A stretch of DNA of 64,000 bases, taken from contig NZ_SMGP01000001.1 in assembly GCF_004339745.1 (NCBI RefSeq), forward strand, positions 1,860,001-1,924,000, in the 5' to 3' direction. Shown in pieces: positions 25,543-34,864 of this stretch; the first letter of the stretch is position 1; each line of letters starts with the position of its first letter. A program made the position numbers and the translations under genes. The notes below the pieces were generated by a model that did no database searches, was not told the origin of the DNA, and saw only the letters and a list, made by a program, of their open reading frames with translations. The stretch comes from Paraburkholderia sp. BL9I2N2 (GTDB lineage: Bacteria; Pseudomonadota; Gammaproteobacteria; Burkholderiales; Burkholderiaceae).

Positions 25543-26487
25543 TCAGACGGGTCGCCGCGACAAATGAATGCCCCCCAGCATGCAGCGGACCGAGCCCCCG
25601 GCCATTTCGATGGTGGGCACGCGCAGTGGCAGCAGTCGGGCAGAGCGTTCGATCAGCGCCTTCTGCCTGGCCGTCAGGCATGACGCGGCCCGCTCCGAAA
25701 GCGCGAGCACGCGTCCGCCGCTGCCGGATAGTTCAAGCGCGTTCGCGGCAAAGTTGCCGATCTGCGAGGCGTCGAGATCGATCACGACGCGTCCGCTTTC
25801 CATCAGGCGCGCCCTCACTTCGGCGCGCCGACGTTCATCGGCGATCAGGTCGAGCCCGATCAACGCGAACTCTGTTGCGACGCTCATCATGACGTTGGTG
25901 TGATAGACCGCGAGACCTGCCGAGTCGACCGCGTCGAAGCATACCGGCTCGAAGTTGAAGTTCGTGCAGAACCGTTCGAGCGCCACCGGATCCGCGCGGC
26001 GCGAGCGCACGGCATACGCGATGCGCGCGATGTGGTCCAGCACCATGGCTCCCGTGCCTTCGAGAAACACGTCGTCGTATTCGAGTCCCGAATAGTCGAT
26101 GACGTCCTGCACGCGATACTGTGCCTTGAACATCTCGATCACATCGCTTCTGCGCTCACGCCGGCGGTTGACGCAGTGCATCGGATACAACGCGACGTGC
26201 CCGCCGGGGTGCGTCGAGAACCAGTTGTTCGGGAACACGGAATCGGGCGTGCCCCGTGTTCCGTGGTCCTCGAAGAGATGAACGCGCACGCCCGCGGCTT
26301 CCAACGCCGCCGCAGCGGCCGTCACTTCGTCATAGGCGGCGGCCGCTAGCGATCCCGCTTCATTGGGATCTGGGAAGCCGCCGGTGCGCTGAAACGCGTT
26401 GTCGCTTGCCGTCTCGGGGTTGGGATAAAAACAGTGCGGGCGGATCACGACGACAGCGGACGGCGCCTGAATCGACAGAAGGCTCAT
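25543..26487 (-). CDS. ctlX: Citrulline hydrolase-type guanidino-modifying enzyme (CtlX-like)
   Basis: 314 residues from the ATG at 26487; an earlier start at 26568 would overlap the upstream gene. It has the alpha/beta-propeller fold of the arginine deiminase/DDAH family. Active-site residues are Glu143 in FLEGTG, His196 in VYHTNVMM and Cys302 in GGSVRCMLGG. PNNWFSTHPGG near residue 90 is typical of CtlX proteins, which cleave citrulline to ornithine, CO2 and ammonia. It lies 52 bases downstream of an ornithine cyclodeaminase gene, which fits a citrulline to ornithine to proline route. Dimethylarginine or arginine remain possible substrates. Confidence 0.8.
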   Translation of the reverse strand: MSLLSIQAPSAVVVIRPHCFYPNPETASDNAFQRTGGFPDPNEAGSLAAAAYDEVTAAAAALEAAGVRVHLFEDHGTRGTPDSVFPNNWFSTHPGGHVALYPMHCVNRRRERRSDVIEMFKAQYRVQDVIDYSGLEYDDVFLEGTGAMVLDHIARIAYAVRSRRADPVALERFCTNFNFEPVCFDAVDSAGLAVYHTNVMMSVATEFALIGLDLIADERRRAEVRARLMESGRVVIDLDASQIGNFAANALELSGSGGRVLALSERAASCLTARQKALIERSARLLPLRVPTIEMAGGSVRCMLGGIHLSRRPV

Positions 26488-26539
26488 GGATAGGGATCGC
26501 GGAAGTAAGAGAACATGCGCGTCGATAGCGGGCTGCGCG

Positions 26540-27601
26540 TCAGACCGGCGCCAATACGTGGTCGACACTCGCCCGCTCGATGGCTGCCAGTGCGAGTTCG
26601 CCGAACAAGTCCTTCGGATCCGCGGCAGGCGGAATCAGCGCGACTTCGATTCCGACTTTGTGTGTCCGCGCGAGCTCATGCAAATAGCGCAGTGCCGAAT
26701 AGTCTTCGAGCGCGAAGCCGACGGAGTCGAATACGGTGACCTGCTGCGCATTTTCGCGTCCGGCGATTTCGCCGCGCAACACGCGCCACAGTTCGACCAC
26801 GGGCGAGTCGGCGGCCAATTGCTGAATCTCGCCTTCAATACGGGTCTGCGGCTCGTACTCCACGATCACGCGGCTCATGTTCAGCACATCGGCATGCAGT
26901 TCGGTCTTGCCCGGACAGTCGCCGCCCACGGCGTTCAGATGCATGCCCGGTTCGATCATGTCCGGCGTGATGATCGTCGCGTAGGCCTTGTCGGCGGTCA
27001 CGGTCGTGACGATATCGGCGCCGCGCACGGCCTGCGCAACCGACGTCGCGCGGACGATGCGCAATTGCGGCCACGCCGCGAGATTGCGAATGAGTTTGTC
27101 CGTGGCGCGGTCGTCGACGTCGAACACGCGAAGCTCGTCGATGCCCACAAGTGTATGGAACGCAATGGCCTGAAACTCGCTTTGCGCGCCATTGCCGATC
27201 AAGGCCATGCGTCGCGAATCGGGCCGAGCCAGTGCATTCGCCGCCAGCGCGGAAGTCGCCGCGGTACGCAGCGCCGTGGTCAAGGTGAGTTCGGAAAGAA
27301 ACAGCGGGTAACCGGTATCCACCGAGGCCAGTGCGCCAAACGCCATGACGGTTTGCATGCCGCGCTCGGCATTGATGGGATGACCGTTCACGTACTTGAA
27401 GGCAAACAGCTCCGCGTCGGCCACAGGCATCAACTCGATGACGCCGAGTCGCGAATGGCAGGCGACACGCGGCGACTTGTCGAACTCGCTCCAGCGCAGA
27501 TAGTCGGCACGGATGATCTGGGCAAGTTCGTCGAGAAAGCGCGGTACGCCGATATCGGCGACGAGCCGGTACGTTGCGGGTACGTCGAGGAAGCGGGTCA
27601 T
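26540..27601 (-). CDS. Ornithine cyclodeaminase/mu-crystallin family
   Basis: 353 residues from the ATG at 27601, which has GGAGA seven bases upstream; an upstream in-frame start at 27691 lacks support. The N-terminal half carries the substrate lysine in FKYVNGHP near residue 69. The NAD-binding Rossmann motif is ALIGNGAQSEFQA near residue 135. The enzyme converts L-ornithine to L-proline and ammonia in one NAD-assisted step. It precedes the ctlX-like gene in the same unit and is divergent from an Lrp regulator that probably senses ornithine, citrulline or a relative. Confidence 0.9.
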   Translation of the reverse strand: MTRFLDVPATYRLVADIGVPRFLDELAQIIRADYLRWSEFDKSPRVACHSRLGVIELMPVADAELFAFKYVNGHPINAERGMQTVMAFGALASVDTGYPLFLSELTLTTALRTAATSALAANALARPDSRRMALIGNGAQSEFQAIAFHTLVGIDELRVFDVDDRATDKLIRNLAAWPQLRIVRATSVAQAVRGADIVTTVTADKAYATIITPDMIEPGMHLNAVGGDCPGKTELHADVLNMSRVIVEYEPQTRIEGEIQQLAADSPVVELWRVLRGEIAGRENAQQVTVFDSVGFALEDYSALRYLHELARTHKVGIEVALIPPAADPKDLFGELALAAIERASVDHVLAPV

Positions 27602-27720
27602 GGTGATGTCTCCGTTGTTGTTGCAGGCTCCGAACCGGAGCGATAGCGAAATTATTCCGTGCCTCCACGCCAACAAAAAGACAACAAACATTGCAGTTTG
27701 GTGCTCGGAAGTGTCAAGAT

Positions 27721-27737
27721 GCGCACTCCGAATGCGC
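27721..27737. promoter_or_regulatory. Inverted repeat in the divergent ocd/lrp gap
   Basis: GCGCA-CTCCGAA-TGCGC lies about midway between the ornithine cyclodeaminase gene and the Lrp-type gene. It is a plausible half of a regulator site for the divergent pair. The arms are only five bases, so confidence is low. The rest of the gap shows no stronger repeat. Confidence 0.3.
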
Positions 27738-27826
27738 GTTTTGTACTGTCCGCACTTCTATCTGACCCAGGTATGCTCGACGCAGCCTGAACGGAACCCG
27801 GCCGGAAACCGGTGTAGGCTCAAAAA

Positions 27827-28258
27827 ATGATCGATCTCGACGACATCGACCGGCAGTTGATTGCTTTACTGCGCGATGACGCGCGCATGTCCGTTGTGAC
27901 GCTGGCGAAGCACTTGCGGGTCGCTCGCGCCACGGTGCAGAACCGGCTGACGCGGCTGGAAAAGAGCGGCGTGATCGTGGGCTATACCGTGCGCCTGAAA
28001 CCCGCGGCGGAGGCGCACCGGATCCGGGCGTTGATGTCGATTGCGGTTGAAGGCAACCGCGCGGCCGATGTGCTCAAAGTGCTTCGTGGCCACCCCAACG
28101 TCGCGACGATCCACAGCACCAATGGGCGTTGGGACCTGATCGCGGAGCTGCGGGCGGATTCACTGGAAAACTTCGATCGGGTGCTTGGCGCGATCCGTCT
28201 GATCGACGGCATCGCGAGTACTGAAACGAGTATTCTGCTGTCGACTCACAAGATATAA
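27827..28258 (+). CDS. Lrp/AsnC-family transcriptional regulator
   Basis: 143 residues. The helix-turn-helix spans about residues 4-50 (LDDIDRQLIALLRDDARMS, then ARATVQNRLTRLEKSG). The RAM domain follows, with STNGRWDLIAEL near residue 105 as effector-pocket core. It is divergent from the ornithine cyclodeaminase-ctlX unit and so is its likely regulator. The next gene, rarA, starts 74 bases downstream on the same strand, but a functional link is not expected. Confidence 0.9.
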   Translation: MIDLDDIDRQLIALLRDDARMSVVTLAKHLRVARATVQNRLTRLEKSGVIVGYTVRLKPAAEAHRIRALMSIAVEGNRAADVLKVLRGHPNVATIHSTNGRWDLIAELRADSLENFDRVLGAIRLIDGIASTETSILLSTHKI

Positions 28259-28331
28259 GGGCGTTTTATTGCGGCCACTCAATTCCGTGAGCCCGCACGT
28301 CCGCCAAGGGAAAGCCGCTCACATCCGCACC

Positions 28332-29645
28332 ATGACCGACCTCTTTGCCACTCAGCCTCGCGCGCCGCTCGCCGAGCAACTCCGGCCCGAATCGCTCGAC
28401 GATGTCGTCGGGCAGTCTCACCTGCTGGGCCCGGGTAAGCCGCTGCGGCTCGCCCTCGACTCCCAACGACTGCACTCGTTCATTCTGTGGGGGCCGCCCG
28501 GCGTCGGCAAGACGACGATTGCGCGGCTTGCCGCGCGGGCTTTCGACTACGAGTTCATTGCCGAGTCGGCCGTCGCCGCCGGCGTCAAGGAACTGAGGGA
28601 GGCCGCCGCGCGTGCCCAGCAGATGCTCGACCACCGGGGCCGCTCGACCGTCCTGTTCCTCGATGAAATTCACCGGCTCAACAAGAGCCAGCAAGACGCC
28701 TTGCTGCCGCACGTGGAAACGGGCCGGCTGACGCTCATCGGCGCGACCACGGAGAATCCCAGCTTCGAGGTCAACAGCGCGCTGCTGTCGCGGGCGCAGG
28801 TGTACGTGCTCAAGCCGCTATCCGACGAGGAATTGCGGCAGCTCTTCCGGCGAGCGCAGGCGGTGTTGGGCGAACTCGAGTTCGAGCCATCCGCGCTCGA
28901 TGCCGTGATCGGCTTTGCCGACGGCGACGGCCGCAAGTTTCTGAACCTCGTCGAGCAGCTCGCCAATGCCGCTACCGCAGCCGGGCTCACACGCATCGAC
29001 GCGAGCTTCGTCAGCACCGCGTCCGCGACAACGACGCGGCGTTTCGACAAAGGGGGCGAGGAGTTCTACGACCAGATTTCCGCGCTGATCAAATCCGCGC
29101 GCGGCTCCGATCCGGATGCCGCGTTGTACTGGATGGCGCGAATGATCGACGGCGGTGTCGACGTGCGTTATCTCGCGCGCCGCATCATCATCCTGGCGAG
29201 CGAGGAGGTGGGTAATGCGGATCCGCGAGCGTTGCAGGTCGCAGTGAACGCGGCCGAGGCCTATGAACGGCTCGGTTCGCCCGAAGGCGAACTGGCGCTC
29301 GCCCAGGCCCTCGTGTATATCGCCGTCGCGCCGAAGTCGAATGCGCTCAGCATGGCGTGGCATCAGGCGCTGTCATTCGTGCGCGGCGACCGCACGCGGG
29401 CGGTGCCGCTACATCTTCGGAATGCGCCGACGCAGCTCATGAAGGATCTCGGCTACAAAAAGGACTACCGCTACGCGCATGACGAACCGGATGCGTACGC
29501 GGCGGGCGAACACTACTTTCCCGAAGACGTCGCCGAACAACGCTGGTATCAGCCGGTGCCGCGCGGACTGGAATCAAAAATCGGCGACAAGCTCGCTCAT
29601 CTGCGCGAACTCGACGCGCAGGCACGCGGGAAACTGAAGCGGTAG
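28332..29645 (+). CDS. rarA: Replication-associated recombination protein A (AAA+ ATPase RarA/MgsA)
   Basis: 437 residues from the ATG at 28332, typical for RarA. Walker A is GPPGVGKTT (residues 54-62), Walker B is LFLDEIHR near residue 108, and sensor 1 is [11 protein letters not shown]. The C-terminal MgsA tetramerisation domain follows from about residue 245, with [10 protein letters not shown] and the final [13 protein letters not shown] block ([12 protein letters not shown]). It works at stalled replication forks together with RecA and SSB. It is a housekeeping gene inside an otherwise metabolic region, and a strong hairpin at its stop codon ends the transcript. Confidence 0.95.
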   Translation: MTDLFATQPRAPLAEQLRPESLDDVVGQSHLLGPGKPLRLALDSQRLHSFILWGPPGVGKTTIARLAARAFDYEFIAESAVAAGVKELREAAARAQQMLDHRGRSTVLFLDEIHRLNKSQQDALLPHVETGRLTLIGATTENPSFEVNSALLSRAQVYVLKPLSDEELRQLFRRAQAVLGELEFEPSALDAVIGFADGDGRKFLNLVEQLANAATAAGLTRIDASFVSTASATTTRRFDKGGEEFYDQISALIKSARGSDPDAALYWMARMIDGGVDVRYLARRIIILASEEVGNADPRALQVAVNAAEAYERLGSPEGELALAQALVYIAVAPKSNALSMAWHQALSFVRGDRTRAVPLHLRNAPTQLMKDLGYKKDYRYAHDEPDAYAAGEHYFPEDVAEQRWYQPVPRGLESKIGDKLAHLRELDAQARGKLKR

Positions 29646-29671
29646 GCGCTGTCGATCTGATCGACAGCGCC
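29645..29671. terminator. Perfect 12-base-arm hairpin at the rarA stop codon
   Basis: The arms GGCGCTGTCGAT and ATCGACAGCGCC flank a CTG loop, and the first arm base is the last base of the rarA TAG. It lies between the convergent rarA and TauD-type genes. There is no T-run directly after it (TCTTTTT follows about 16 bases later on the plus strand), so it is an imperfect intrinsic terminator that may serve both strands. Confidence 0.6.
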
Positions 29672-29736
29672 GGTCAGGGCCGCGATATCTTTTTGCTGCG
29701 CCCGCTGCCGGTTTTCCGCTCGCGGGGCCTTCGTCC

Positions 29737-30684
29737 TTAGTTCAACGCAACCGCCGCCGCGGCGCTCACCGGCGAGCCTTCTATCGCCACCGACTGCGTG
29801 CCGTCCGGGCCAACGGGCACGTCGCCAACGAGTGTCGTGCGATACAGTTGCCGGTCGAAGTCGAGATCGAAAATATCCGTGGGCGCGAGGTGGGCCGTCG
29901 CCCGGTTGTCCCAGAACGCGATGCTGCCCGCCTCCCATTTGAAGCGCACGGTGAACTCCGGCCGCGTCACATGTTCCCAGAGCAGCTCGAGCAACACCTG
30001 GCTTTCACGCGGGCTCACGCCGACGATCGACTTCAGGAAGCTCGGGCTGACATAGAGCGCCCGCTCGCCCGTTTCCGGATGAACTCTGACAAGCGGATGT
30101 TCGGTGACGAGCCTGCGTTGCTCGACGGCTTTGTTGAACGCCTCCGTGCCGCTCGCGCCGGCCGGCGGCGTGAAACGGTGCAGCCCGCGCAGACCATCGA
30201 CGAACGCACGCAGCGGTGCGGACAGCTTCTGATAGGCGGCCACCAGGTTGGTCCACTGCGTGTCGCCGCCGTAAGGCGGAATCGTCACGCCACGCAGGAT
30301 CGACGCCCAGGGCGGATTGAGCGCGGCCGTCACGTCCGTATGCCAGCCGGTCCACGGGCGTTGCAGCGTTTGCCCCTCGAAGCGCGTCGCTTTGCGGTAC
30401 TTCGAAATCGAGTAGATCTCCGGATGACCGTCCACGTGGCCGAACACCGGATGCCCCAAGGTCAGTTCGCCGAACTGCGCCGAGAACGCGACGTGCTGCT
30501 CGTGCGTGAGAAACTGCTCGCGAAAGAAGACGACGCGCCACTTCAGAAGCGCCGCGCGAATCTCCGCGATCTGGCGCGCATCCAGCTTTTGCGTAAGATC
30601 GACACCATGAATTTCCGCGCCGATATGCGCGGAAAGCGGCGTGACCTGAATCGACTGTACGTCCTGCACTGCGGCTGCACTCAT
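29737..30684 (-). CDS. TauD-type 2-oxoglutarate dioxygenase (taurine/sulfonate or alkylsulfate)
   Basis: 315 residues from the ATG at 30684, with AGGAG six bases upstream. The iron ligands are His115 and Asp117 in WHTDVTA and His265 in NRATAHLAP, and Arg278 or Arg282 can bind 2-oxoglutarate. LVRVHPETGERALYVS near residue 200 is characteristic of TauD and AtsK. The enzyme would hydroxylate the carbon next to a sulfonate or sulfate ester, releasing sulfite or sulfate. It is the last gene of the leftward organosulfur operon, 61 bases after the flavin monooxygenase gene. Confidence 0.9.
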   Translation of the reverse strand: MSAAAVQDVQSIQVTPLSAHIGAEIHGVDLTQKLDARQIAEIRAALLKWRVVFFREQFLTHEQHVAFSAQFGELTLGHPVFGHVDGHPEIYSISKYRKATRFEGQTLQRPWTGWHTDVTAALNPPWASILRGVTIPPYGGDTQWTNLVAAYQKLSAPLRAFVDGLRGLHRFTPPAGASGTEAFNKAVEQRRLVTEHPLVRVHPETGERALYVSPSFLKSIVGVSPRESQVLLELLWEHVTRPEFTVRFKWEAGSIAFWDNRATAHLAPTDIFDLDFDRQLYRTTLVGDVPVGPDGTQSVAIEGSPVSAAAAVALN

Positions 30685-30745
30685 GAAAAGCTCCTGATGT
30701 CCTGATGAAGAGAACGTGTCCGGCGGCGCGAAAACCGCCGCTTGA

Positions 30746-32119
30746 TCAGCTTGCCAGGGCGGCGACTTGCTGCGTCGCTGACGCATGGCGATTCACGGGG
30801 CGCGGCAGCCCGAGGTTGTCGCGCAGCGTGCTGCCCTCGTATTCCGTGCGGAACAGTCCACGCCGTTGCAACTCCGGCACGACCTGGTCGGCGAATTCCG
30901 TCAACCCGCCCGGCAACCACGGCGACATGATGTTGAACCCATCCGCGCCTTCTTCTTCGAACCACTGTTGCAACTGGTCCGCAATGCTCGTCGGCGTGCC
31001 GACCACCTGCTGATGGCCGCGCGCGCCCGCAATGCGCAGATACAGATCGCGGATCGTCAGGTTCTCGCGCCGCGCGAGATCGAACAGCAGCCGTTGACGG
31101 CTCTTGCCGCCATTGGTTTCCGGCAATTCGGGCAGCGGCCCGTCGACGGGATACTGGGAAAGGTCCACGCCGCCCGACATGTTCGACAGCAGCGAGAGAC
31201 CCACGGTCGGATGAATCAGGTCCTGCAGCTTGGCGAATTTCTCCTCGGCTTCCTCCTGCGTGCGGCCGACAATCGGGAAAATGCCCGGCATGATCTTCAG
31301 ATGATCCGGCGCGCGCCCGTATTTCGCCAGACGCCCTTTGACGTCGCGATAGAACGACTGCGCTTCGTCGAGCGTCTGATGCGCGACGAAGATCACCTCC
31401 GCGGTCTGCGCGGCGAGCTCGCGCCCGGCCTCGGACGCGCCGGCCTGCACGACGACCGGCCAGCCCTGCGGCGAACGCGCGACGTTCAGCGGCCCGCGTA
31501 CCTTGAAATGCTTGCCCGCATGGCCGAGCACGTGCAGCTTGTCCGGGTCGAAGTAGACGCCGCTCTCCTTGTCGCGGATAAACGCATCGTCTTCCCAGCT
31601 ATCCCACAGCCCTGCCACCACGTCGTAGAACTCGCGAGCGCGCTCGTAGCGGACCGCGTGATCCGGATGCCGATCGAAACTGAAATTGAGCGCCTCGGAT
31701 TCCGTGCTCGACGTGACGAGATTCCAACCCGAGCGGCCGCCGCTCAGATGATCGAGCGATGCGAATTTGCGCGCGAGGTTGTACGGTTCGTTGAATGTCG
31801 TGGAGACCGTCGCGATCAGGCCGACGTGTTTCGTGACAACCGAGAGTGCCGAAAGCAAGGTCAGCGGTTCGAAATGATCGGCGCGCGCGGTGCGGGATAG
31901 GGAAGGCAGATTCGTGTCGCGTACGCTCACGCTGTCGGCGAAAAAAATCGCGTCGAATTTGGCGCGCTCGGCGATCTGCGCGAGTTCCGCGTAGTGCGCG
32001 AAGTCGAGTCCACCCGTCGCATGCGCATCGGGGTGTCGCCATGCGGCAATGTGATGGCCCGTCTCCATCAGGAAGGCCCCCAGTTTGATCTGCCGCTTCC
32101 GCTGTGTTTCGCCGCTCAT
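30746..32119 (-). CDS. LLM-class flavin-dependent monooxygenase (NtaA/SnaA/DszA family)
   Basis: 457 residues from the ATG at 32119, chosen because GGAG sits seven bases before it. An ATG 12 bases earlier lacks a site. The luciferase-like barrel has the NtaA/DszA marks HIAAWRHPDA near residue 25, FFADSVSVRD, SGRSGWNLVTSS near residue 145 and QAGASEAGRELAA near residue 230. It needs FMNH2 from a separate reductase, which is not in the window. DszA-type members cleave C-S bonds in sulfones, others C-N bonds. Its position between an Ssu-like ATPase gene and a TauD gene suggests desulfonation or sulfone cleavage. Confidence 0.9.
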   Translation of the reverse strand: MSGETQRKRQIKLGAFLMETGHHIAAWRHPDAHATGGLDFAHYAELAQIAERAKFDAIFFADSVSVRDTNLPSLSRTARADHFEPLTLLSALSVVTKHVGLIATVSTTFNEPYNLARKFASLDHLSGGRSGWNLVTSSTESEALNFSFDRHPDHAVRYERAREFYDVVAGLWDSWEDDAFIRDKESGVYFDPDKLHVLGHAGKHFKVRGPLNVARSPQGWPVVVQAGASEAGRELAAQTAEVIFVAHQTLDEAQSFYRDVKGRLAKYGRAPDHLKIMPGIFPIVGRTQEEAEEKFAKLQDLIHPTVGLSLLSNMSGGVDLSQYPVDGPLPELPETNGGKSRQRLLFDLARRENLTIRDLYLRIAGARGHQQVVGTPTSIADQLQQWFEEEGADGFNIMSPWLPGGLTEFADQVVPELQRRGLFRTEYEGSTLRDNLGLPRPVNRHASATQQVAALAS

Positions 32120-32162
32120 CGTCTGCTCCATGAAGGTTTGTTGTTCGGGGAGAACGCGTGCG

Positions 32163-33038
32163 TCACCATGCAAGCCGCCATTCCGTGATCGGCGGGCTTG
32201 CTACTGGAACGCGCGTGCCTCCGTTCGGCCTGTCATCATCGCGGTCCTCGCGCGCTTCGCGTCGCGTGCCATCCTGATCGGCGAAGTCGGCCAGCACTTC
32301 GTCGCGCAAACGGATGAAGCGTGGATCGTTGCGCTCGCGTGGCCGCGGCAATGCGACGTCGACGATCCGCTTGATGCGGCCCGGCCGCGGCGCCATCGTG
32401 ACGACGCGCTCGCCGAGGTAAAGCGCTTCGTCGACGTCGTGCGTGACGAGGATCATCGTGATGCGCTCGTGTTCCCAGATGCGCTGCAACTCGTTCTGCA
32501 AACGGCCGCGCGTGAGCGCGTCGAGTGCGCCGAACGGCTCGTCGAGCAGCAGCACGCGCGGACGATTGACGAGGCCGCGCGCGATCGCGACGCGCTGCGC
32601 CATGCCGCCCGACAATTGATGCGGGTAAGCATTTTCAAAACCCTTGAGTCCGACCAGCGCGATATGTTCCGCCACGGCTTCGCGTTTCTCGCGTGCGGAA
32701 AGCGGCGCGTTACGCAGCGCGGCGAGAATGTTTTGCGACGCCGTGAGCCACGGAAAGAGCCGGTGGTCCTGGAACACGATGCCGCGTTCGAGCGACGTAT
32801 CGCGGACCTTGTCGCCGGCGACGACGATGTCGCCGCTATAGTCGGTGTCGAGTCCCGCGATCAGCCGCAGCAACGTTGATTTGCCGCAGCCGCTCGAGCC
32901 GAGCACGCTGACGAACTCGCCCGCGCGCACGCGCAGGCTGATGTCGTCGAGCACCGCGAGCGGCGCGCCGCCTTGCTGCGCGTAGCGCTTGCTGACGTGA
33001 AGAATGTCGATGCTGTCGGAGAGCGTGGAAGCAGTCAT
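32163..33038 (-). CDS. Sulfonate-type ABC transporter ATP-binding protein (SsuB-like)
   Basis: 291 residues from the ATG at 33038. Walker A is GSSGCGKST near residue 45, the signature is LSGGMAQR near residue 140, Walker B is VLLLDEPFGALD and the switch His is in LVTHDVDEAL. This form is that of nitrate/sulfonate/taurine importers. It would power the two permeases encoded directly upstream. The C-terminus carries an extra Arg/Asp-rich tail of about 35 residues (DQDGTRREAREDRDDDR) that ordinary SsuB lacks. Confidence 0.92.
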   Translation of the reverse strand: MTASTLSDSIDILHVSKRYAQQGGAPLAVLDDISLRVRAGEFVSVLGSSGCGKSTLLRLIAGLDTDYSGDIVVAGDKVRDTSLERGIVFQDHRLFPWLTASQNILAALRNAPLSAREKREAVAEHIALVGLKGFENAYPHQLSGGMAQRVAIARGLVNRPRVLLLDEPFGALDALTRGRLQNELQRIWEHERITMILVTHDVDEALYLGERVVTMAPRPGRIKRIVDVALPRPRERNDPRFIRLRDEVLADFADQDGTRREAREDRDDDRPNGGTRVPVASPPITEWRLAW

Positions 33039-33072
33039 GGGCGGTCCGGTGTGTGAGAGTTCAGGTGCGGGT

Positions 33073-33951
33073 TCAGCGCGTGGCCGACTGGAACCGGCGC
33101 GCAAAGATCGCCCGTTCGACGGCCCGCGCGAGCGCATTCAACGCCCAGCCCGTCACCCCGACCACGATCACGCCGAACAGCACCAGGTCCATGCGGAATT
33201 GCTCGCTGCCGTCGATCAAGGTGTTGCCGATGCCGCTGCCGGCCACCAGCAGATACTCGGCGCCGAGCGTGGCGAGCCACGAATAGATCAGCGCGAGGTA
33301 GATGCCGGTAAAGATCGACGGCAGCGCGGCCGGCAGAATCACCGCGCGGATGAGCTGCCATCGCGAGTAGCGGAACGCGCGCGCGACTTCGATATAGGCG
33401 CGCGGCACGGCGTGGATGCCGTCGCAGGTATGCGCGGTGACGGGCAGGAGCGCGGCGAGCGAGAGGAACACGACTTTCGCGGCATCGCCGAGACCGAACC
33501 ACACGGAGATCAACGGGATCCATGCAAACAGCGAGATCTGTTTGAAGGTGTCGAAGCTCGGTCCGACCATGCGTGTGGCGAGCCGCGAAAAGCCGAGCGC
33601 GCTGCCGAGCAGCAAACCGCCCAGCGTGCCGATCACGAAGCCGCTCGCTTCGCGCGCGAGCGATGCCGAGAGCGCCTTCAGCAGCGCGCCGCTCTCGATC
33701 TGCTGCCATGCGGTGGCGAGGACTTGCGCGGGACTCACGAGCAATCCGCTTTTGACCACGTGCGCTTCCGAGACGGCCCACCAGATCACGATTGCGATGA
33801 CGGGCAAGACGGCGCCGCGCCAGTCGACGCGTGTCAGCAGCGGGCGGCGCGGTTGGGCGGCGCGCCGGAAGGAAGCGGGCGCGCCGCAATCGCAGGACGC
33901 GTCGGCGGACTGTTGCGACTGACTGGAACGCTTGAAGAGGGCGAGACTCAT
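33073..33951 (-). CDS. Sulfonate-type ABC transporter permease 1
   Basis: 292 residues from the ATG at 33951, with GAGG upstream. About six membrane spans and the EAA loop AYIEVARAFRYSRWQLIRAV near residue 190, typical of the SsuC/TauC family. The N-terminal 40 residues are polar and contain a Cys pair (DASCDCGAP), which is unusual for the family. It is the second of two tandem permease genes in this operon, so the importer may be a heterodimer rather than the usual SsuC homodimer. Confidence 0.9.
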   Translation of the reverse strand: MSLALFKRSSQSQQSADASCDCGAPASFRRAAQPRRPLLTRVDWRGAVLPVIAIVIWWAVSEAHVVKSGLLVSPAQVLATAWQQIESGALLKALSASLAREASGFVIGTLGGLLLGSALGFSRLATRMVGPSFDTFKQISLFAWIPLISVWFGLGDAAKVVFLSLAALLPVTAHTCDGIHAVPRAYIEVARAFRYSRWQLIRAVILPAALPSIFTGIYLALIYSWLATLGAEYLLVAGSGIGNTLIDGSEQFRMDLVLFGVIVVGVTGWALNALARAVERAIFARRFQSATR

Positions 33952-33994
33952 CGTAGTTACCTCACGTGTAGCGTCATGGATGCGATTGATGCGA

Positions 33995-34846
33995 TCACTC
34001 GCGAAACGCCGACGGCTGTCCGCGCCGCAAACGCGCTTCGAGCGCATCGAGCGCACGGTTCACCGCATAGCCAATCGCGCCGACCACGACCACCGACGCC
34101 ATCACCAGATCGAGCTGAAAAAGTTGCCGCCCGTAGACGATCAGATAGCCGAGCCCTTCAGAAGACGCAACCAGTTCGACGACCACCAGCGCGAGCCAGG
34201 CTTTAGTGAACGCGAGCCGCACGCCCGTGGCGAGCGTCGGTACAGCCGCGGGCAGCACGAGATAGACAATCCGCTGCCAGCCGCTGTATTCGAATACGCG
34301 CGCGACTTCATCGAGCGCGGCGGGTGTCTGGCGGAATCCCTGCAGCGTGCTCAACGTGACCGGCACGAGTGCCGCATGCGCGATCAGGATGTATTTGAGC
34401 GGCTCGCCCACGCCCACGAGCAACAGCAGGAACGGCAGCCAGCCGAGCACCGGAATCTGCACCAGCGCATTGAAGCTCGGCAGCACGTAAGCCTCGAGCG
34501 TGCGCGACAACCCCAGCGCCGCGCCGAGCGCGAAGCCGAGCAGCGTGCCAGCGCCGAAACCGAGCAGCACGCGTTGCAGGCTGACCAGCGTATTGCGCGC
34601 GAGGTCGCCGCTCTTCGCCAGTTCGAGCAGCGTCTCGAACACGCGCTCGGGCGGCGGCAGAATCTGCGGCGCGATCCAGCCGCGTTCGCAACCCACGGCC
34701 CACAGCGCGAACAGCAGCGCGGGCAAGACCCATGGCGCGAGCCGCCACGCGAGCGCGCGCAGGCGCGGCTCGCGAAACAGCGGAACGTGAGGCGTGGTGG
34801 ACGACGCGAGCCGTTCGCGTTCGACCTGGATTGCGGTGTCGCTCAT
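33995..34846 (-). CDS. Sulfonate-type ABC transporter permease 2
   Basis: 283 residues with CCGGAG before the ATG. About six spans and the EAA-type loop ALDEVARVFEYSGWQRIVYL near residue 185 identify an SsuC-like permease. It lies between the binding-protein gene (18 bases upstream) and permease 1 (43 bases downstream). Two different permeases in a sulfonate importer operon are less common than one; they may form a heterodimer or serve two binding proteins. Confidence 0.9.
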   Translation of the reverse strand: MSDTAIQVERERLASSTTPHVPLFREPRLRALAWRLAPWVLPALLFALWAVGCERGWIAPQILPPPERVFETLLELAKSGDLARNTLVSLQRVLLGFGAGTLLGFALGAALGLSRTLEAYVLPSFNALVQIPVLGWLPFLLLLVGVGEPLKYILIAHAALVPVTLSTLQGFRQTPAALDEVARVFEYSGWQRIVYLVLPAAVPTLATGVRLAFTKAWLALVVVELVASSEGLGYLIVYGRQLFQLDLVMASVVVVGAIGYAVNRALDALEARLRRGQPSAFRE

Positions 34847-34864
34847 CGTGATCGCTCCGGTGGA

